DNA of 19,759 nucleotides, taken from contig DAOTTX010000378.1 in NCBI GenBank assembly GCA_034437515.1, positions 1-19,759 of the forward strand. Reading direction: 5' to 3'. Both the position numbers and the translations under genes were made by a program. Numbering within the stretch: position 1 is the stretch's first letter; each line of letters starts with the position of its first letter. The notes beneath the pieces were generated by a model, which was given only the letters and a program-made list of their open reading frames with translations, searched no databases and was not told the DNA's origin. This stretch comes from DAOTTX01 sp034437515. Its GTDB lineage: Bacteria > Chloroflexota > Anaerolineae > Aggregatilineales > Phototrophicaceae. Of this stretch, positions 1-7,671 are shown one piece after another.

Positions 1-2017
1 ACCGAGGAGAGGTGCTACTCGTCGCAAAATTCAGCGCCGCCTGCTCCTGCTGATATTCCTCAGTATCGTACCAAGTTGCGGAGTAAGGATACTTCTTCTC
101 ACCCTTGTAGCATGGCACGAACTTGCGTCCCGGCGCGAAGTGCTGGGCATAGCGACTGGCAATGCCTTCCCAGCGCCAGTGCGGAAATGCTTTGAGGATC
201 TCCCATTGCGGACGACCCGCCTCCACCATCTCGCGCATTCGCTCCAGTTCGGCTTTCGACCAATGGAAGCGGGTGCCATCGCCCCAGCGGAAGATGTGAG
301 AGGTGCTTGTGCCGTCGCGCCAGTGCACGGTGACTTTACGCTGAACCTCATCGACCTGGTTGCAGGTGATGTGGGTGGCCAGCGCCTCGAAGAGTTCGCG
401 CTGCTTGTCGCGGGGCACATCCGCCCAGCGGGCGATGATCATGTCCAGTACCGGGCGCGATTCGAGCAGCGTATGCGTTTCGCGCCTGCCGGATTCCAGT
501 TCCGCTAGTTCGGAGCGCAGACGCTCGATCTCGCGTGCCTTCGCTGAGTAGCTGGCTTCGAGGTTGCGCACCATGTCGGGATGTTGCAGCATCTTCAGGT
601 TTTCGAGAATGGCAGCCTGGGCACGCTCAGCGGCACGGATGTCACCCCGGATGCGCTGCAGATCATGATGACCGTTTTGCTGGGTCGCCGCCAGCGCCTT
701 CTGCCACGACTCCTCGTCGATGGTGGTCGCCTTCAGTCGTTCCAGCAGCAGGTCATTGATCACCTTGTCCATGCGGGTCGCTTTGACGCTGAAGACCATG
801 CTTTTGCGGGCGCGGCGGCGCTTGCGGCAGGAATAGTGGTAGATGTGATGATAGCTGTTCCAGTGCGTGTTCATGCGCTCATAGCGCTCACCGTCGTGGT
901 CGTCCGTGAAGATCAACCCGGTGTAGATCGGCGGCGGCTCGGAGCGATCTTCCTTGTCATGGCGGGTGAAGGCCCGGTAGGGCTGGTAGTTGGGATTGGG
1001 ATCGCCGTAGAAATCAGTGGATGAGACCGCGTTGAAGGCGTACATAAAGTCGCGCTCATCGACAATGGTCTCGTGATTGTGGAACTGGGCGATCGCGCCC
1101 TGATGCACCCAGTGCCCGATGTAAACTACATTGGTGAAGATGTTCTTCAACGCACTTTCGGAGGGCATCAGCCTGCCGGTGTGGGCTGAGCGATACTCGA
1201 CGCGCATGTCGGTGCGGAAACCGTCCGGCGTCATCGCCGCCAGCGCATCCGGTTCAGGATAGAACGGGCCGTGCTCCTCGATATGCAGGTACGTCTGGCG
1301 CAGGTTGCGCTTGTGATCGCGGAACAGCCGGAAGTACGCCCGGATGATGTCGGCACAGGGCGTCAACTCGACATACCGGCGGTAGTTGGGGTTGCGCGTG
1401 CCATCAGGCAGTTTCTCGCGCATATCGCACATATAACCGACGACCACTGTGCGACCCGCCCACAAGCCCTGTTCACTGATGTGCGCCTTGCTCTTGTGCA
1501 GGCGACCTTTGACGTGGTATTCGAGGAAATCAGCGGCGTGCTGCGCTTCGTCGCGGAACATCTTCATATGATAGGCACCCATCGTGGGGTGGTTGAAGTC
1601 GTAGATCATGCGCGGGGTCATGATCCGTACCTGATGCCGCTTGCAGATGTCGATGAAGATGTTGGTCTGAATCTGGGTCACGTCACGGAAGAAGCGGTCT
1701 ACATCCTGTGAGGCGACCAGTCCGATCTGCCCGGTTTCGATCAGCTCAAGCAGGTGCGACATGCCGGGACGGTCTTTCAGTTTGGTCGAGCCGCTCACCC
1801 CGGCATCCATGTCGATCATGAAGATGCTGTCGCGTGACCAGCCCTGCCGCACGAGGTGTTCGAACATATCGACCGTTTGCAGGGTAGTGTTAATGTTGCC
1901 AATCTGGGCATCGGTCGATTGGCGATAGTAAATCGCCGCTGGCCGATCCACCGGCAGCGGGTCGGAGCGGTACGGGTCGTTTTCAGGTTGGGCCGGTCGG
2001 CGGTAGGTGATTTTCAC
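1..2017 (-). CDS. Large serine recombinase (site-specific integrase), 3' end beyond the window
   Basis: An open frame of 672 codons starts at a GTG and runs off the left edge with no stop. The N-terminal resolvase domain shows YYRQST (catalytic Ser about residue 34, Arg 32), then MDAGVSGSTKLKDRPGM and DVDRFFRDV, the usual catalytic-domain landmarks. A recombinase domain follows (GLWAGRTVVVGY, LKNIFTNVVYIGHW), then a coiled coil (EIERLRSELAELESGRRE). The start is set by AGGAG at 2023-2027, six bases before GTG. In this family such enzymes cut att sites and rotate the strands to integrate or excise elements, so this is the likely integrase of the element. Odd point: where a CxxC zinc ribbon is expected the sequence reads TDDHDGERY, and only one Cys (YHYSC) remains. 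Family assignment is firm; the att sites are not visible. Confidence 0.93.
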   Translation of the reverse strand, partial: MKITYRRPAQPENDPYRSDPLPVDRPAAIYYRQSTDAQIGNINTTLQTVDMFEHLVRQGWSRDSIFMIDMDAGVSGSTKLKDRPGMSHLLELIETGQIGLVASQDVDRFFRDVTQIQTNIFIDICKRHQVRIMTPRMIYDFNHPTMGAYHMKMFRDEAQHAADFLEYHVKGRLHKSKAHISEQGLWAGRTVVVGYMCDMREKLPDGTRNPNYRRYVELTPCADIIRAYFRLFRDHKRNLRQTYLHIEEHGPFYPEPDALAAMTPDGFRTDMRVEYRSAHTGRLMPSESALKNIFTNVVYIGHWVHQGAIAQFHNHETIVDERDFMYAFNAVSSTDFYGDPNPNYQPYRAFTRHDKEDRSEPPPIYTGLIFTDDHDGERYERMNTHWNSYHHIYHYSCRKRRRARKSMVFSVKATRMDKVINDLLLERLKATTIDEESWQKALAATQQNGHHDLQRIRGDIRAAERAQAAILENLKMLQHPDMVRNLEASYSAKAREIERLRSELAELESGRRETHTLLESRPVLDMIIARWADVPRDKQRELFEALATHITCNQVDEVQRKVTVHWRDGTSTSHIFRWGDGTRFHWSKAELERMREMVEAGRPQWEILKAFPHWRWEGIASRYAQHFAPGRKFVPCYKGEKKYPYSATWYDTEEYQQEQAALNFATSSTSPR

Positions 2018-2034
2018 CGGGTTCTCCTGTCATC

Positions 2035-2080
2035 AAAAAACGCCCTGCTCCCGCGATTGAATACGGCAAGAGCAGAGCGT
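2035..2080 (-). terminator. Rho-independent terminator or attenuator just before the recombinase
   Basis: Arms 2070-2080 and 2040-2050 form an 11-bp stem on the minus strand (one G-U pair) with a 19-nt loop. The stem is followed at once by T residues (complement of the A run at 2035-2040). It lies between the stop of the 67-aa gene (2098) and the recombinase ribosome binding site (2023-2027). No separate promoter fits between it and the GTG, so the recombinase may be expressed only by readthrough. Confidence 0.7.
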
Positions 2081-2097
2081 CATGGTGTACAATGCAC

Positions 2098-2301
2098 TCA
2101 GCCCTGCGACGTGCTTTCCTCACTCGCGGGGTCAGCCGGGTCGGAGTGGTGAGACACTTCGACTCGGCGATCAAAGAACGAACTGCTTTCAGTGTACTGT
2201 GTTTCATCCAGGTACGCAACAATCTCCAGCAGCGAGCGATACAGTGCTTCTTTATTGATGCCATCATCAGGTTGGCTCCTGGCTTTGGGATCAGCTTTCA
2301 A
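2098..2301 (-). CDS. Small acidic protein of unknown function (67 aa, TTG start)
   Basis: I do not recognise this protein. It starts at TTG, preceded by a strong GAGGAGG six bases upstream. That site lies inside the end of the RHH gene, which it overlaps by 11 bp, so translation is probably coupled. The protein has one likely helix (INKEALYRSLLEIVAYLDET) and a polar, Asp/Glu/Ser-rich tail, with no membrane segment or Cys pattern. Its position between an RHH protein and the integrase suggests an accessory or control role such as a recombination directionality factor, but that is a guess from context only. Confidence 0.55.
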   Translation of the reverse strand: MKADPKARSQPDDGINKEALYRSLLEIVAYLDETQYTESSSFFDRRVEVSHHSDPADPASEESTSQG

Positions 2302-2497
2302 CGGCGGCCTCCTCGCTTTGCGGGTACTGAGCGATGGCTTGCAGGATGAAGTGCCGAGCCATGTACGAGCTGGGCAGGTTCAGCCGTCCAGCGAAGTCTT
2401 CGACCACAGTGCGTTCCGCCTCCGTCAGCCGGATGGACAGGGTATACGTCCGCTTGGGCTGAAGGGTTGGCAGAGTAATGGGCAGGGTCGCTTGCAT
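2291..2497 (-). CDS. Ribbon-helix-helix DNA-binding protein (68 aa)
   Basis: The sequence TYTLSIRLTEAERTVVEDFA, then LPSSYMARHFILQAI, gives the beta strand, helix, turn and helix of MetJ/Arc/CopG-type RHH proteins at about residues 17-58. Such proteins bind DNA as dimers and often repress their own operon. AGGAG lies nine bases before the ATG. The gene is first of the conventional genes in the run that leads to the integrase, directly downstream of three repeated motifs (2512-2798) that could be its operators (inference). Fold call moderately sure; target unknown. Confidence 0.72.
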   Translation of the reverse strand: MQATLPITLPTLQPKRTYTLSIRLTEAERTVVEDFAGRLNLPSSYMARHFILQAIAQYPQSEEAAVES

Positions 2498-2515
2498 CAG
2501 GTGATACTCCTCGTC

Positions 2516-2605
2516 TCACAGGTTTTCGTTCAGATTAGCACACATGGTCGGTTGAGCCGTATCAGATGCCTCTGTTTTTGACCTCAGATCCTTCTGATTG
2601 TGCAT
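2516..2605 (-). CDS. Possible leader peptide ORF (29 aa)
   Basis: ATG is preceded by a very strong AGGAGGAG at seven to eight bases. The 29-aa product (starts MHNQKDLRSKTEAS) is hydrophilic and matches nothing I know. Its TGA stop lies within the repeated GTGAGACG motif that also precedes the RHH gene, so it would terminate 18 bases before that gene's start. The strong binding site is the main support; it may be a leader peptide or simply a remnant of a duplicated 5' region. Confidence 0.35.
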   Translation of the reverse strand: MHNQKDLRSKTEASDTAQPTMCANLNENL

Positions 2606-2623
2606 TGCGTCTCCTCCTGCGTC

Positions 2624-2758
2624 TCACACATCTACAGCCAGCGTAGCACAGCGCCGCCACCGGACCTCTGCAATATTCCAGTTCTGAGTTGGTAATCCAG
2701 CGGTTTGCCGAAGCAATATTTCAGCCGGGTGCTGGAACCAAAAATGCTGGTCCTTCAT
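2624..2758 (-). CDS. Doubtful small ORF (44 aa) in the repeat leader
   Basis: An ATG ORF (starts MKDQHFWFQHPAE) ends with its TGA inside another GTGAGACG motif copy, in the same arrangement as the 29-aa ORF downstream. There is no good ribosome binding site. The sequence CACCTGATG at its start repeats that at the start of the RHH gene, so it may be a by-product of duplication of that gene's 5' region rather than a gene. Confidence 0.18.
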   Translation of the reverse strand: MKDQHFWFQHPAEILLRQTAGLPTQNWNIAEVRWRRCATLAVDV

Positions 2759-2798
2759 CAGGTGGGGCGTCGCGTCTCACCGATGAAACCAGCATAGC

Positions 2799-2921
2799 AA
2801 AGTCACTTGCCGCCACCTGACGAATTTTACAGTTTCAGCCCGCCAAAACTGGCAAATGCCGAGTCAAAATTACAGAAAGCGCGGGAAAAGTGGATATTTG
2901 GGGGAAATGTCGAGGGTTGGG
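2799..2921. other. Non-coding stretch between the motif repeats and the vapC remnant
   Basis: There is no credible ORF. Part of it (about 2800-2845) is the upstream extension of the repeat copy at 2773-2798. I saw no clear promoter: TTGCCA and TAAAAT occur on the minus strand but with a 20-bp spacer. Confidence 0.5.
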
Positions 2922-3237
2922 CTACGGCGCTACATTTCCCAAACATCGGATGCCGGGAAACCGATCCTTCACAGCGTTGAAGAGACGCTCGTCAGCCGTC
3001 CAGAACTCACAGGTGAGCGCTTCGCCAGTGCCAGATATTGCGCGTCATAGGCGCGTGGACGGTTGTATTGCTCGGCCAGTTCATACGCCGACTGCAAGAG
3101 AGCATGGTCTTCATGGAACTCTACTGGATACACAAGCAATCGAGCAAGCATCCCGCGTCACTGCTCATGGGTGATACGCTGTTGAAGGACCACCTTGCGC
3201 ACCACAGTGGTAATTTGTGATTGAAACTAATGTCATT
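2922..3237 (-). pseudogene. Decayed VapC-family PIN-domain toxin
   Basis: Minus-strand conceptual translation gives VVRKVVLQQRITHEQ, an in-frame TGA, then LARLLVYPVEFHEDHALLQS, ELAEQYNRPRAYDAQYLALA, a one-base frameshift near 3025, and EFWTADERLFNAVKDRFPGI ending in a stop at 2922-2924. YDAQYLALA and FWTADERL match the C-terminal PIN motifs of VapC ribonucleases, with the acidic residues D (YDA) and D (TAD). The N-terminal third with the first acidic residue is missing, and no antitoxin gene is adjacent. A nonsense codon, a frameshift and a truncation make it non-functional. It abuts the low-GC lanthipeptide block. Confidence 0.72.
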
Positions 3238-3243
3238 TCCCTT

Positions 3244-3267
3244 ACTTCCGCCATTTAACGCAGAAGT
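3244..3267 (-). terminator. Hairpin after lanT, possible operon end
   Basis: Arms 3260-3267 and 3244-3251 form an 8-bp stem (one G-U pair) with an 8-nt loop, starting 10 bases after the lanT stop. No T run follows on the minus strand, so it is a weak intrinsic terminator at best, perhaps a 3'-end-stabilising hairpin. Confidence 0.35.
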
Positions 3268-3276
3268 GTAACCATA

Positions 3277-5442
3277 TCAAATATTAGCAATAACGTTATT
3301 ATGATGAAGCTGATAATAGTGTCCTCGACTTGCCATCAACTCATCATGTGTGCCTTGTTCAACAATTTGTCCATCTTTCAAGCAGATAATCTGATCCGCA
3401 TTGATGATGGTCGATAGCCGATGCGCAATGACAATTCGCGTACAATCCAATTGACTGAGGTGGGTATCGACCCGCGATTCTGTAGCAGTATCCAGATGAC
3501 TGGTAGCTTCATCCAACAGCAAAACTGTCGGTTTATGTAGAATGGCGCGCGCAATAGCAACCCGTTGACGTTGCCCGCCGGAGAGCTTCGTTCCGCTTTC
3601 ACCGACAATGGTTTCATAACCCATTGGCATCTGCATAATATCTTCGTGAATGGCGGCGTGTTGTGCGGCTTCCATGATTTTTTCGAGCGATGTTTGCGGT
3701 TTATAAAAACTGATGTTGGCGCGCAACGAGCTGTTAAATAAAAAGTTATCTTGCAGCACAACACCGAAATGTTCACGAACAACTTCAGGATTGAGGCAGC
3801 TTGCGGGATGGTCATCATAGTAAATCTCGCCAGATGTCGGACGATGGAGTCCGACAAGTAGGGCTGCCAGGGTAGATTTTCCCGATCCAGTTGCACCTAC
3901 AAGTGCAATTTTTTCGCCCGCGCCAATAATCAAGGAGATATTCTGCAACGTATCTGGACCCGATGCTGTATAGCGGAAACTGACATCTTCGAGACGAATA
4001 TTGCCTGCAAACGATGTCAATGATACCGGATTGTCAGGCATATAGTCGGCTTCGGTGTCCACAACATCCGCAATACGACTCAAATACGTGCCAATCAGTT
4101 GCATCTGTTGTCCTGCATTGATAAAGGCACTGATTGGCAATAGAAAACCACTTGCCAGCGCATTCCATGCCAGCAATTGTCCCAGACTAATCTGCTGGTT
4201 GAGGACAAACCACGCGCCAAACCACAACAAGATTAATGGCGAGAACAACCGCAACGCGCTCATCAACAACTCGACTGCACCGGTCAAGGTATTGCGTTGG
4301 ATGCCTAGGTGCAACTCCTTAAAGAACAAATCAGTCCATTGATTGTAAGCCATCGTCAAGCCGCCAGACGCCTTAATGGTCGCTATCCCATTCAAAACTT
4401 CGACCATGTAACTCTGCGCCTGCGCTTGTGCGTTGACGTGCTGTTGATTGAGGTGGCCAACACGGCGCATGGTACTCAAGAGAATGACAGCTTGTAATAC
4501 TCCGAGACTCAGCGTCGCCAGCGCAAACGGGATTGATAAGGTCATCAAGATGAGTAAGTAAGAAAGGGCGAAGAGCGCATCGAAAAGCACGTTTAACACG
4601 CGGTTCGAGAGCATCTCTCGAATTAAAACATTGCTGCTCACGCGCATCAACAAGTCTCCAGAAGCGTGCTGTTGGAAAAAGTAATATGGGAGACTCAACA
4701 AATGCTCGAAGAAACCGAGCATCACTTGGGTATCCAAGACGATTTGCAAGCGCATCAGCAACAGTAAACGCACCGCAGTGATGATGCCTTGCATTAACAA
4801 TGCCAAAAATAAGCCAAGTCCTAGGATCATCATGAGATTGAATGCACCAACAGGCAACGTTTCATCTACGAGAACTTGCGTCAGCGCAGGGATGCTCAGG
4901 CCAACTACTTGCAACCCTAGCAGAGCGATCACGATCTGTAACAAGATAGAGCGCGCTTGGGGCACAGTGAACAAATAGCGCAAATAGCGCCACCAAAATG
5001 GTTGTGGCTTGGCACTGATCTTGTGTAAGGTGTTGCCGCGTTCAAGTGTGATGACGATGCCTGTGAACGCCTCGCGAAACGCTTGGATCGACACGCGCCG
5101 CCGTCCCTGCGCCGGATCGATGATGTCAGCGCCGTTCGCATGTATTTTTTCCAGCACTACGAAATGATTGAAATTCCAGTGAATGATAGCAGGCAAAGGC
5201 AACTGAACCACATGATGCAACTCCGCGCGATAACTTCTGACGCGCATCCCGAGCTGACGCGCTGCTTGGGTGATGGTTCGCGCTGTGACACCATCACGCC
5301 CGATGTTGCACATCTCGCGCACATCTCTGACACCAACATCATATCCGTGATAACGCGCTATCATCGTCAGAGTCACTGCGCCGCATTCGGTCGCGTTCAT
5401 TTGTAAGATGACAGGAACCCGTCGTCGCAAAAAAGACAGCAT
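3277..5442 (-). CDS. lanT: LanT-type ABC transporter with N-terminal C39 peptidase (lanthipeptide export and leader removal)
   Basis: This inner-membrane exporter should cut the precursor after Gly-Gly and pump out the mature peptide. Residues 1-130 are a peptidase C39 domain: LQMNATECG with catalytic Cys about 20, His about 93 (NFNHFVVLEK) and Asp about 109 (IIDPAQG). An ABC transmembrane domain with several hydrophobic helices follows (about 160-450). The ATPase domain has Walker A GATGSGKST (about 516-524), signature LSGGQRQRV (about 621) and Walker B VLLLDEATSHLD. All key residues are present. Start choice: GAGGA directly abuts an upstream ATG at 5448 but sits six bases before the ATG at 5442, so the latter is preferred (721 aa). 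It is last in the operon, 22 bp after the short HlyD-like gene. Confidence 0.94.
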   Translation of the reverse strand: MLSFLRRRVPVILQMNATECGAVTLTMIARYHGYDVGVRDVREMCNIGRDGVTARTITQAARQLGMRVRSYRAELHHVVQLPLPAIIHWNFNHFVVLEKIHANGADIIDPAQGRRRVSIQAFREAFTGIVITLERGNTLHKISAKPQPFWWRYLRYLFTVPQARSILLQIVIALLGLQVVGLSIPALTQVLVDETLPVGAFNLMMILGLGLFLALLMQGIITAVRLLLLMRLQIVLDTQVMLGFFEHLLSLPYYFFQQHASGDLLMRVSSNVLIREMLSNRVLNVLFDALFALSYLLILMTLSIPFALATLSLGVLQAVILLSTMRRVGHLNQQHVNAQAQAQSYMVEVLNGIATIKASGGLTMAYNQWTDLFFKELHLGIQRNTLTGAVELLMSALRLFSPLILLWFGAWFVLNQQISLGQLLAWNALASGFLLPISAFINAGQQMQLIGTYLSRIADVVDTEADYMPDNPVSLTSFAGNIRLEDVSFRYTASGPDTLQNISLIIGAGEKIALVGATGSGKSTLAALLVGLHRPTSGEIYYDDHPASCLNPEVVREHFGVVLQDNFLFNSSLRANISFYKPQTSLEKIMEAAQHAAIHEDIMQMPMGYETIVGESGTKLSGGQRQRVAIARAILHKPTVLLLDEATSHLDTATESRVDTHLSQLDCTRIVIAHRLSTIINADQIICLKDGQIVEQGTHDELMASRGHYYQLHHNNVIANI

Positions 5443-5464
5443 CTTCATTCCTCAGCTTGGGTGT

Positions 5465-5989
5465 TCATTCGTAGAGTGTGCCGAGCAAGGGCAAATACGC
5501 GCCAAGCGCCCGTTGATCTTGAATAAAAAAGAGCGGTGTATCCAAGATGATCCTTTGATCTAAAACCAAGCGCGTTCGAACGCTATCCTCCACTGTGATC
5601 TCTATGATCTGTGCGACATCTTCTCCATTCTGGAACAGAGCTTGCCCTACCGTCAGCGCAGTTGCTGGCAGACCGACCGACAAAACTGATTGTGTCACTG
5701 CTTCATTGCTTTCCATAGTCTGGATATTCTCGGTTTCTAGCACCCGCACAGGCGTATACAACGGGATTTCGATCGACAGCAACAACGCACTCACGCTAAA
5801 TACCAGCCCACACAGTATCCACAATCCTACAGTCCAGCGCGGGTTGAGATGCGGCGGAAACACCTGATCTTGGCGTTGTTCCCAATGTGCTTGCAAAGAC
5901 TCTTGCCGGAAGAGGCGACTCCTGAAAAGTTGCGAGTGTGCATTATTCTCTCTTGTTTCGTTTACGTTGTGTTGTGTTGCATCGTCCAT
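5465..5989 (-). CDS. Short HlyD-like membrane-anchored protein (174 aa), probable LanT partner
   Basis: Residues 1-50 are polar with LFRQESLQAHWEQRQDQVFP, resembling the cytoplasmic start of HlyD-type adaptor proteins in bacteriocin export. One membrane segment follows (about 52-74, TVGLWILCGLVFSVSALLL). The remaining 100 residues are beta-rich and extracytoplasmic, ending LGAYLPLLGTLYE. Usual HlyD adaptors have about 400 residues with a lipoyl domain and a long coiled-coil hairpin; both appear to be missing. The start overlaps the upstream ATPase gene by 28 bp with AGAGGA in front, so translation is probably coupled. Placement directly before lanT supports a role with the exporter. Homology is inferred from a short stretch; it could instead be an unrelated immunity or anchor protein. 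Confidence 0.6.
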   Translation of the reverse strand: MDDATQHNVNETRENNAHSQLFRSRLFRQESLQAHWEQRQDQVFPPHLNPRWTVGLWILCGLVFSVSALLLSIEIPLYTPVRVLETENIQTMESNEAVTQSVLSVGLPATALTVGQALFQNGEDVAQIIEITVEDSVRTRLVLDQRIILDTPLFFIQDQRALGAYLPLLGTLYE

Positions 5990-6819
5990 AAATAGCCATC
6001 CTCTAATGTCGGTTGCACCGCTTGCACGTTCGTGGGCAATGCCTCTCCCAGTACACGATATGCCATGCCCTCGGCCAGTTGACGCGAGGAGACAACCTTG
6101 AGATTCTGCGGCGGCGTGCCATCCTGCAATACTATTTCCCCGACTTTACCCGTTGCGATCTGTGCTAATGTGCGTGGTTCGTCATAAAACAAAATTTGCC
6201 CTTGATTGAGGATTGCGACAGTACGGCAGCTCTGGCTGACGTCTTCAATGATATGTGTCGAGAGCAGGACGATGCATTCGGTTGCAATTTGCGCCAGCGT
6301 GTTGCGAATTCTCAGACGCTCTTCAGGATCAAGACCGGTAGTCGGCTCATCGACAATGATGAATGCGGGTTGTCCTAGCAAAGCTTGTGCGATACCGACG
6401 CGACGTTTCATCCCGCCAGAAAAAGTACCGACCGGACGATTTTGATCATCCGTAAGGCGCACAATCTCCAACACGCGATCCACTTCTGCGTCAACTGCAT
6501 CGAGATGTTTGAGGCCGGCAATGAAACGCAGGAATTCGTGCGCTGATAATTTAGGATACATCCCGATATGTTGTGGCAAATACCCCAACTGCGCCTTAAC
6601 CGCCTGCCGTCCCGTGATAGTACTCATATCCTGCCCTAGAATACGCACGCTTCCGCTACTTGCTTGCAGAATCCCTGCTAGAATGCGTATCAGCGTCGTT
6701 TTTCCCGCGCCATTCGGTCCCAAAAGCCCAATCAATCCCTTATCGAATTGTAAGCTGATGCCTTTGAGAGCGTGCTGCTCCTTGCCATAATATTTATGCA
6801 AATCCTGAATGTCGATCAT
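5962..6819 (-). CDS. lanF: ABC transporter ATPase, LanF-like (immunity exporter)
   Basis: A stand-alone nucleotide-binding subunit of 285 aa: Walker A GPNGAGKTT (residues 34-42), Q loop YLPQHIG (about 80-86), signature FSGGMKRRVGIAQAL (133-147), Walker B FIIVDEPTTGLDP (153-165) and H loop STHIIEDV. These match the ABC-2/LanF group, where ATP hydrolysis drives two separate permeases to expel the peptide from the membrane. It follows the 261-aa permease by 25 bp with AAGGAAA before the ATG, and overlaps the next gene by 28 bp. Assignment to immunity rather than another export role rests on the operon context; LanF proteins commonly lie beside two permeases like this. Confidence 0.88.
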   Translation of the reverse strand: MIDIQDLHKYYGKEQHALKGISLQFDKGLIGLLGPNGAGKTTLIRILAGILQASSGSVRILGQDMSTITGRQAVKAQLGYLPQHIGMYPKLSAHEFLRFIAGLKHLDAVDAEVDRVLEIVRLTDDQNRPVGTFSGGMKRRVGIAQALLGQPAFIIVDEPTTGLDPEERLRIRNTLAQIATECIVLLSTHIIEDVSQSCRTVAILNQGQILFYDEPRTLAQIATGKVGEIVLQDGTPPQNLKVVSSRQLAEGMAYRVLGEALPTNVQAVQPTLEDGYLWTMQHNTT

Positions 6820-6844
6820 ATTGTTTCCTTAATGAAGCCATCCA

Positions 6845-7630
6845 TTACTGCGTGCGATTAAGTCGAACGACTTGCAGTGCGAACAGGAGCGCGATTTCGC
6901 CCACGCCCGCGAACAAGGTCAACAGACGAGCCAGCAGGCTAGTGTCGGCACTATCGCTAACCTGTATGATGGTTTGCAGCGCAAAATCGATCATCACCGG
7001 GCGCGCCGGATTAAGATGATAGAGCAACGCATTATCAAGGTTCGAGAACGCAACCAGCAAAATCACCATGCTGATTACAACTGCCAGACTAAGGTAAAAC
7101 GCGCTGCGTCGCGATTTGAGATTGACCGTGAATAGCGCGACGAAAACTGTATTGATACAAGCCACAGCGCTGACGTTCACCAACCACGCTGAAAGAATCG
7201 GTTGGATGTTGAATGGACTGATAATTACCCACCATGCGACGCCAGCTATGACTAACAGAACCAGACTCGCTAGCAGAGCGGTCAGCAATAGTGCCATACT
7301 TTTTCCCGCTAGATACGCCACATTACTGACAGGCAACGCACGCAACAATTCTTGCACTTCATGCTGATGATCGCGGGCGAAGCTATCCGCCAGCACGAGC
7401 GGCAAAATGAAGCTGACGAAAATGTGCACAATCGGGAAAATCGTGAATAGTGTGAGCGTCGAAGCTTGGCGCAACTCCGCTGTGATCAAATCGGCATTGA
7501 TTGGAGTCGATGTCAGGCTCATGTAGCCGATCAGGACCACGCTCATCACAATCGTCGCAATCAACACACTGCGCTGTCGCCAATTCAAGATCAAATCAAA
7601 TTGTGTGAAGGTGCGAATACTCGTAATCAT
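6845..7630 (-). CDS. ABC-2-type permease subunit, LanE/LanG-like (261 aa)
   Basis: An integral membrane protein with about six hydrophobic segments: SVLIATIVMSVVLIGYM, LFTIFPIVHIFVSFILPLVL, MALLLTALLASLVLLVIAGV, VSAVACINTVFVALF, FYLSLAVVISMVILLVAF and LLTLFAGVGEIALLFALQVV. The piece ADSFARDHQHEVQELLRALP between segments 2 and 3 resembles the cytoplasmic coupling helix of ABC-2 permeases. Together with the neighbouring 293-aa permease and the ATPase it should form the FEG self-protection exporter. AAAGGGG precedes the ATG by four bases. It cannot be assigned specifically to LanE or LanG by eye. Confidence 0.78.
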   Translation of the reverse strand: MITSIRTFTQFDLILNWRQRSVLIATIVMSVVLIGYMSLTSTPINADLITAELRQASTLTLFTIFPIVHIFVSFILPLVLADSFARDHQHEVQELLRALPVSNVAYLAGKSMALLLTALLASLVLLVIAGVAWWVIISPFNIQPILSAWLVNVSAVACINTVFVALFTVNLKSRRSAFYLSLAVVISMVILLVAFSNLDNALLYHLNPARPVMIDFALQTIIQVSDSADTSLLARLLTLFAGVGEIALLFALQVVRLNRTQ

Positions 7631-7671
7631 AAAACCCCTTTATTGAGGAGGTAAATCAAGTTGGCGTGCTG

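Larger units (their letters stand above)
2512..2798 (-). repeat. Three copies of a composite motif GCTAnnCTG-N9-11-GTGAGACG
   Basis: On the minus strand GCTAnnCTG is followed after 9-11 bases by GTGAGACG at 2773-2798 (spacer 9), 2620-2647 (spacer 11) and 2512-2539 (spacer 11). Similarity extends further in two copies: AACTG, then about 10-12 bases, then GGTGGCGGC lies upstream of the copies at 2773 and 2620, and CACCTGATG follows the copies at 2773 and 2512. Each copy lies just upstream of a start codon. They could be operator or promoter boxes for the RHH-recombinase genes. Confidence 0.6.

Noticed and set aside
31..420. 129-aa minus-strand ORF
   Set aside because: It is out of frame with the serine recombinase, whose frame is continuous from 2017 to the window edge.
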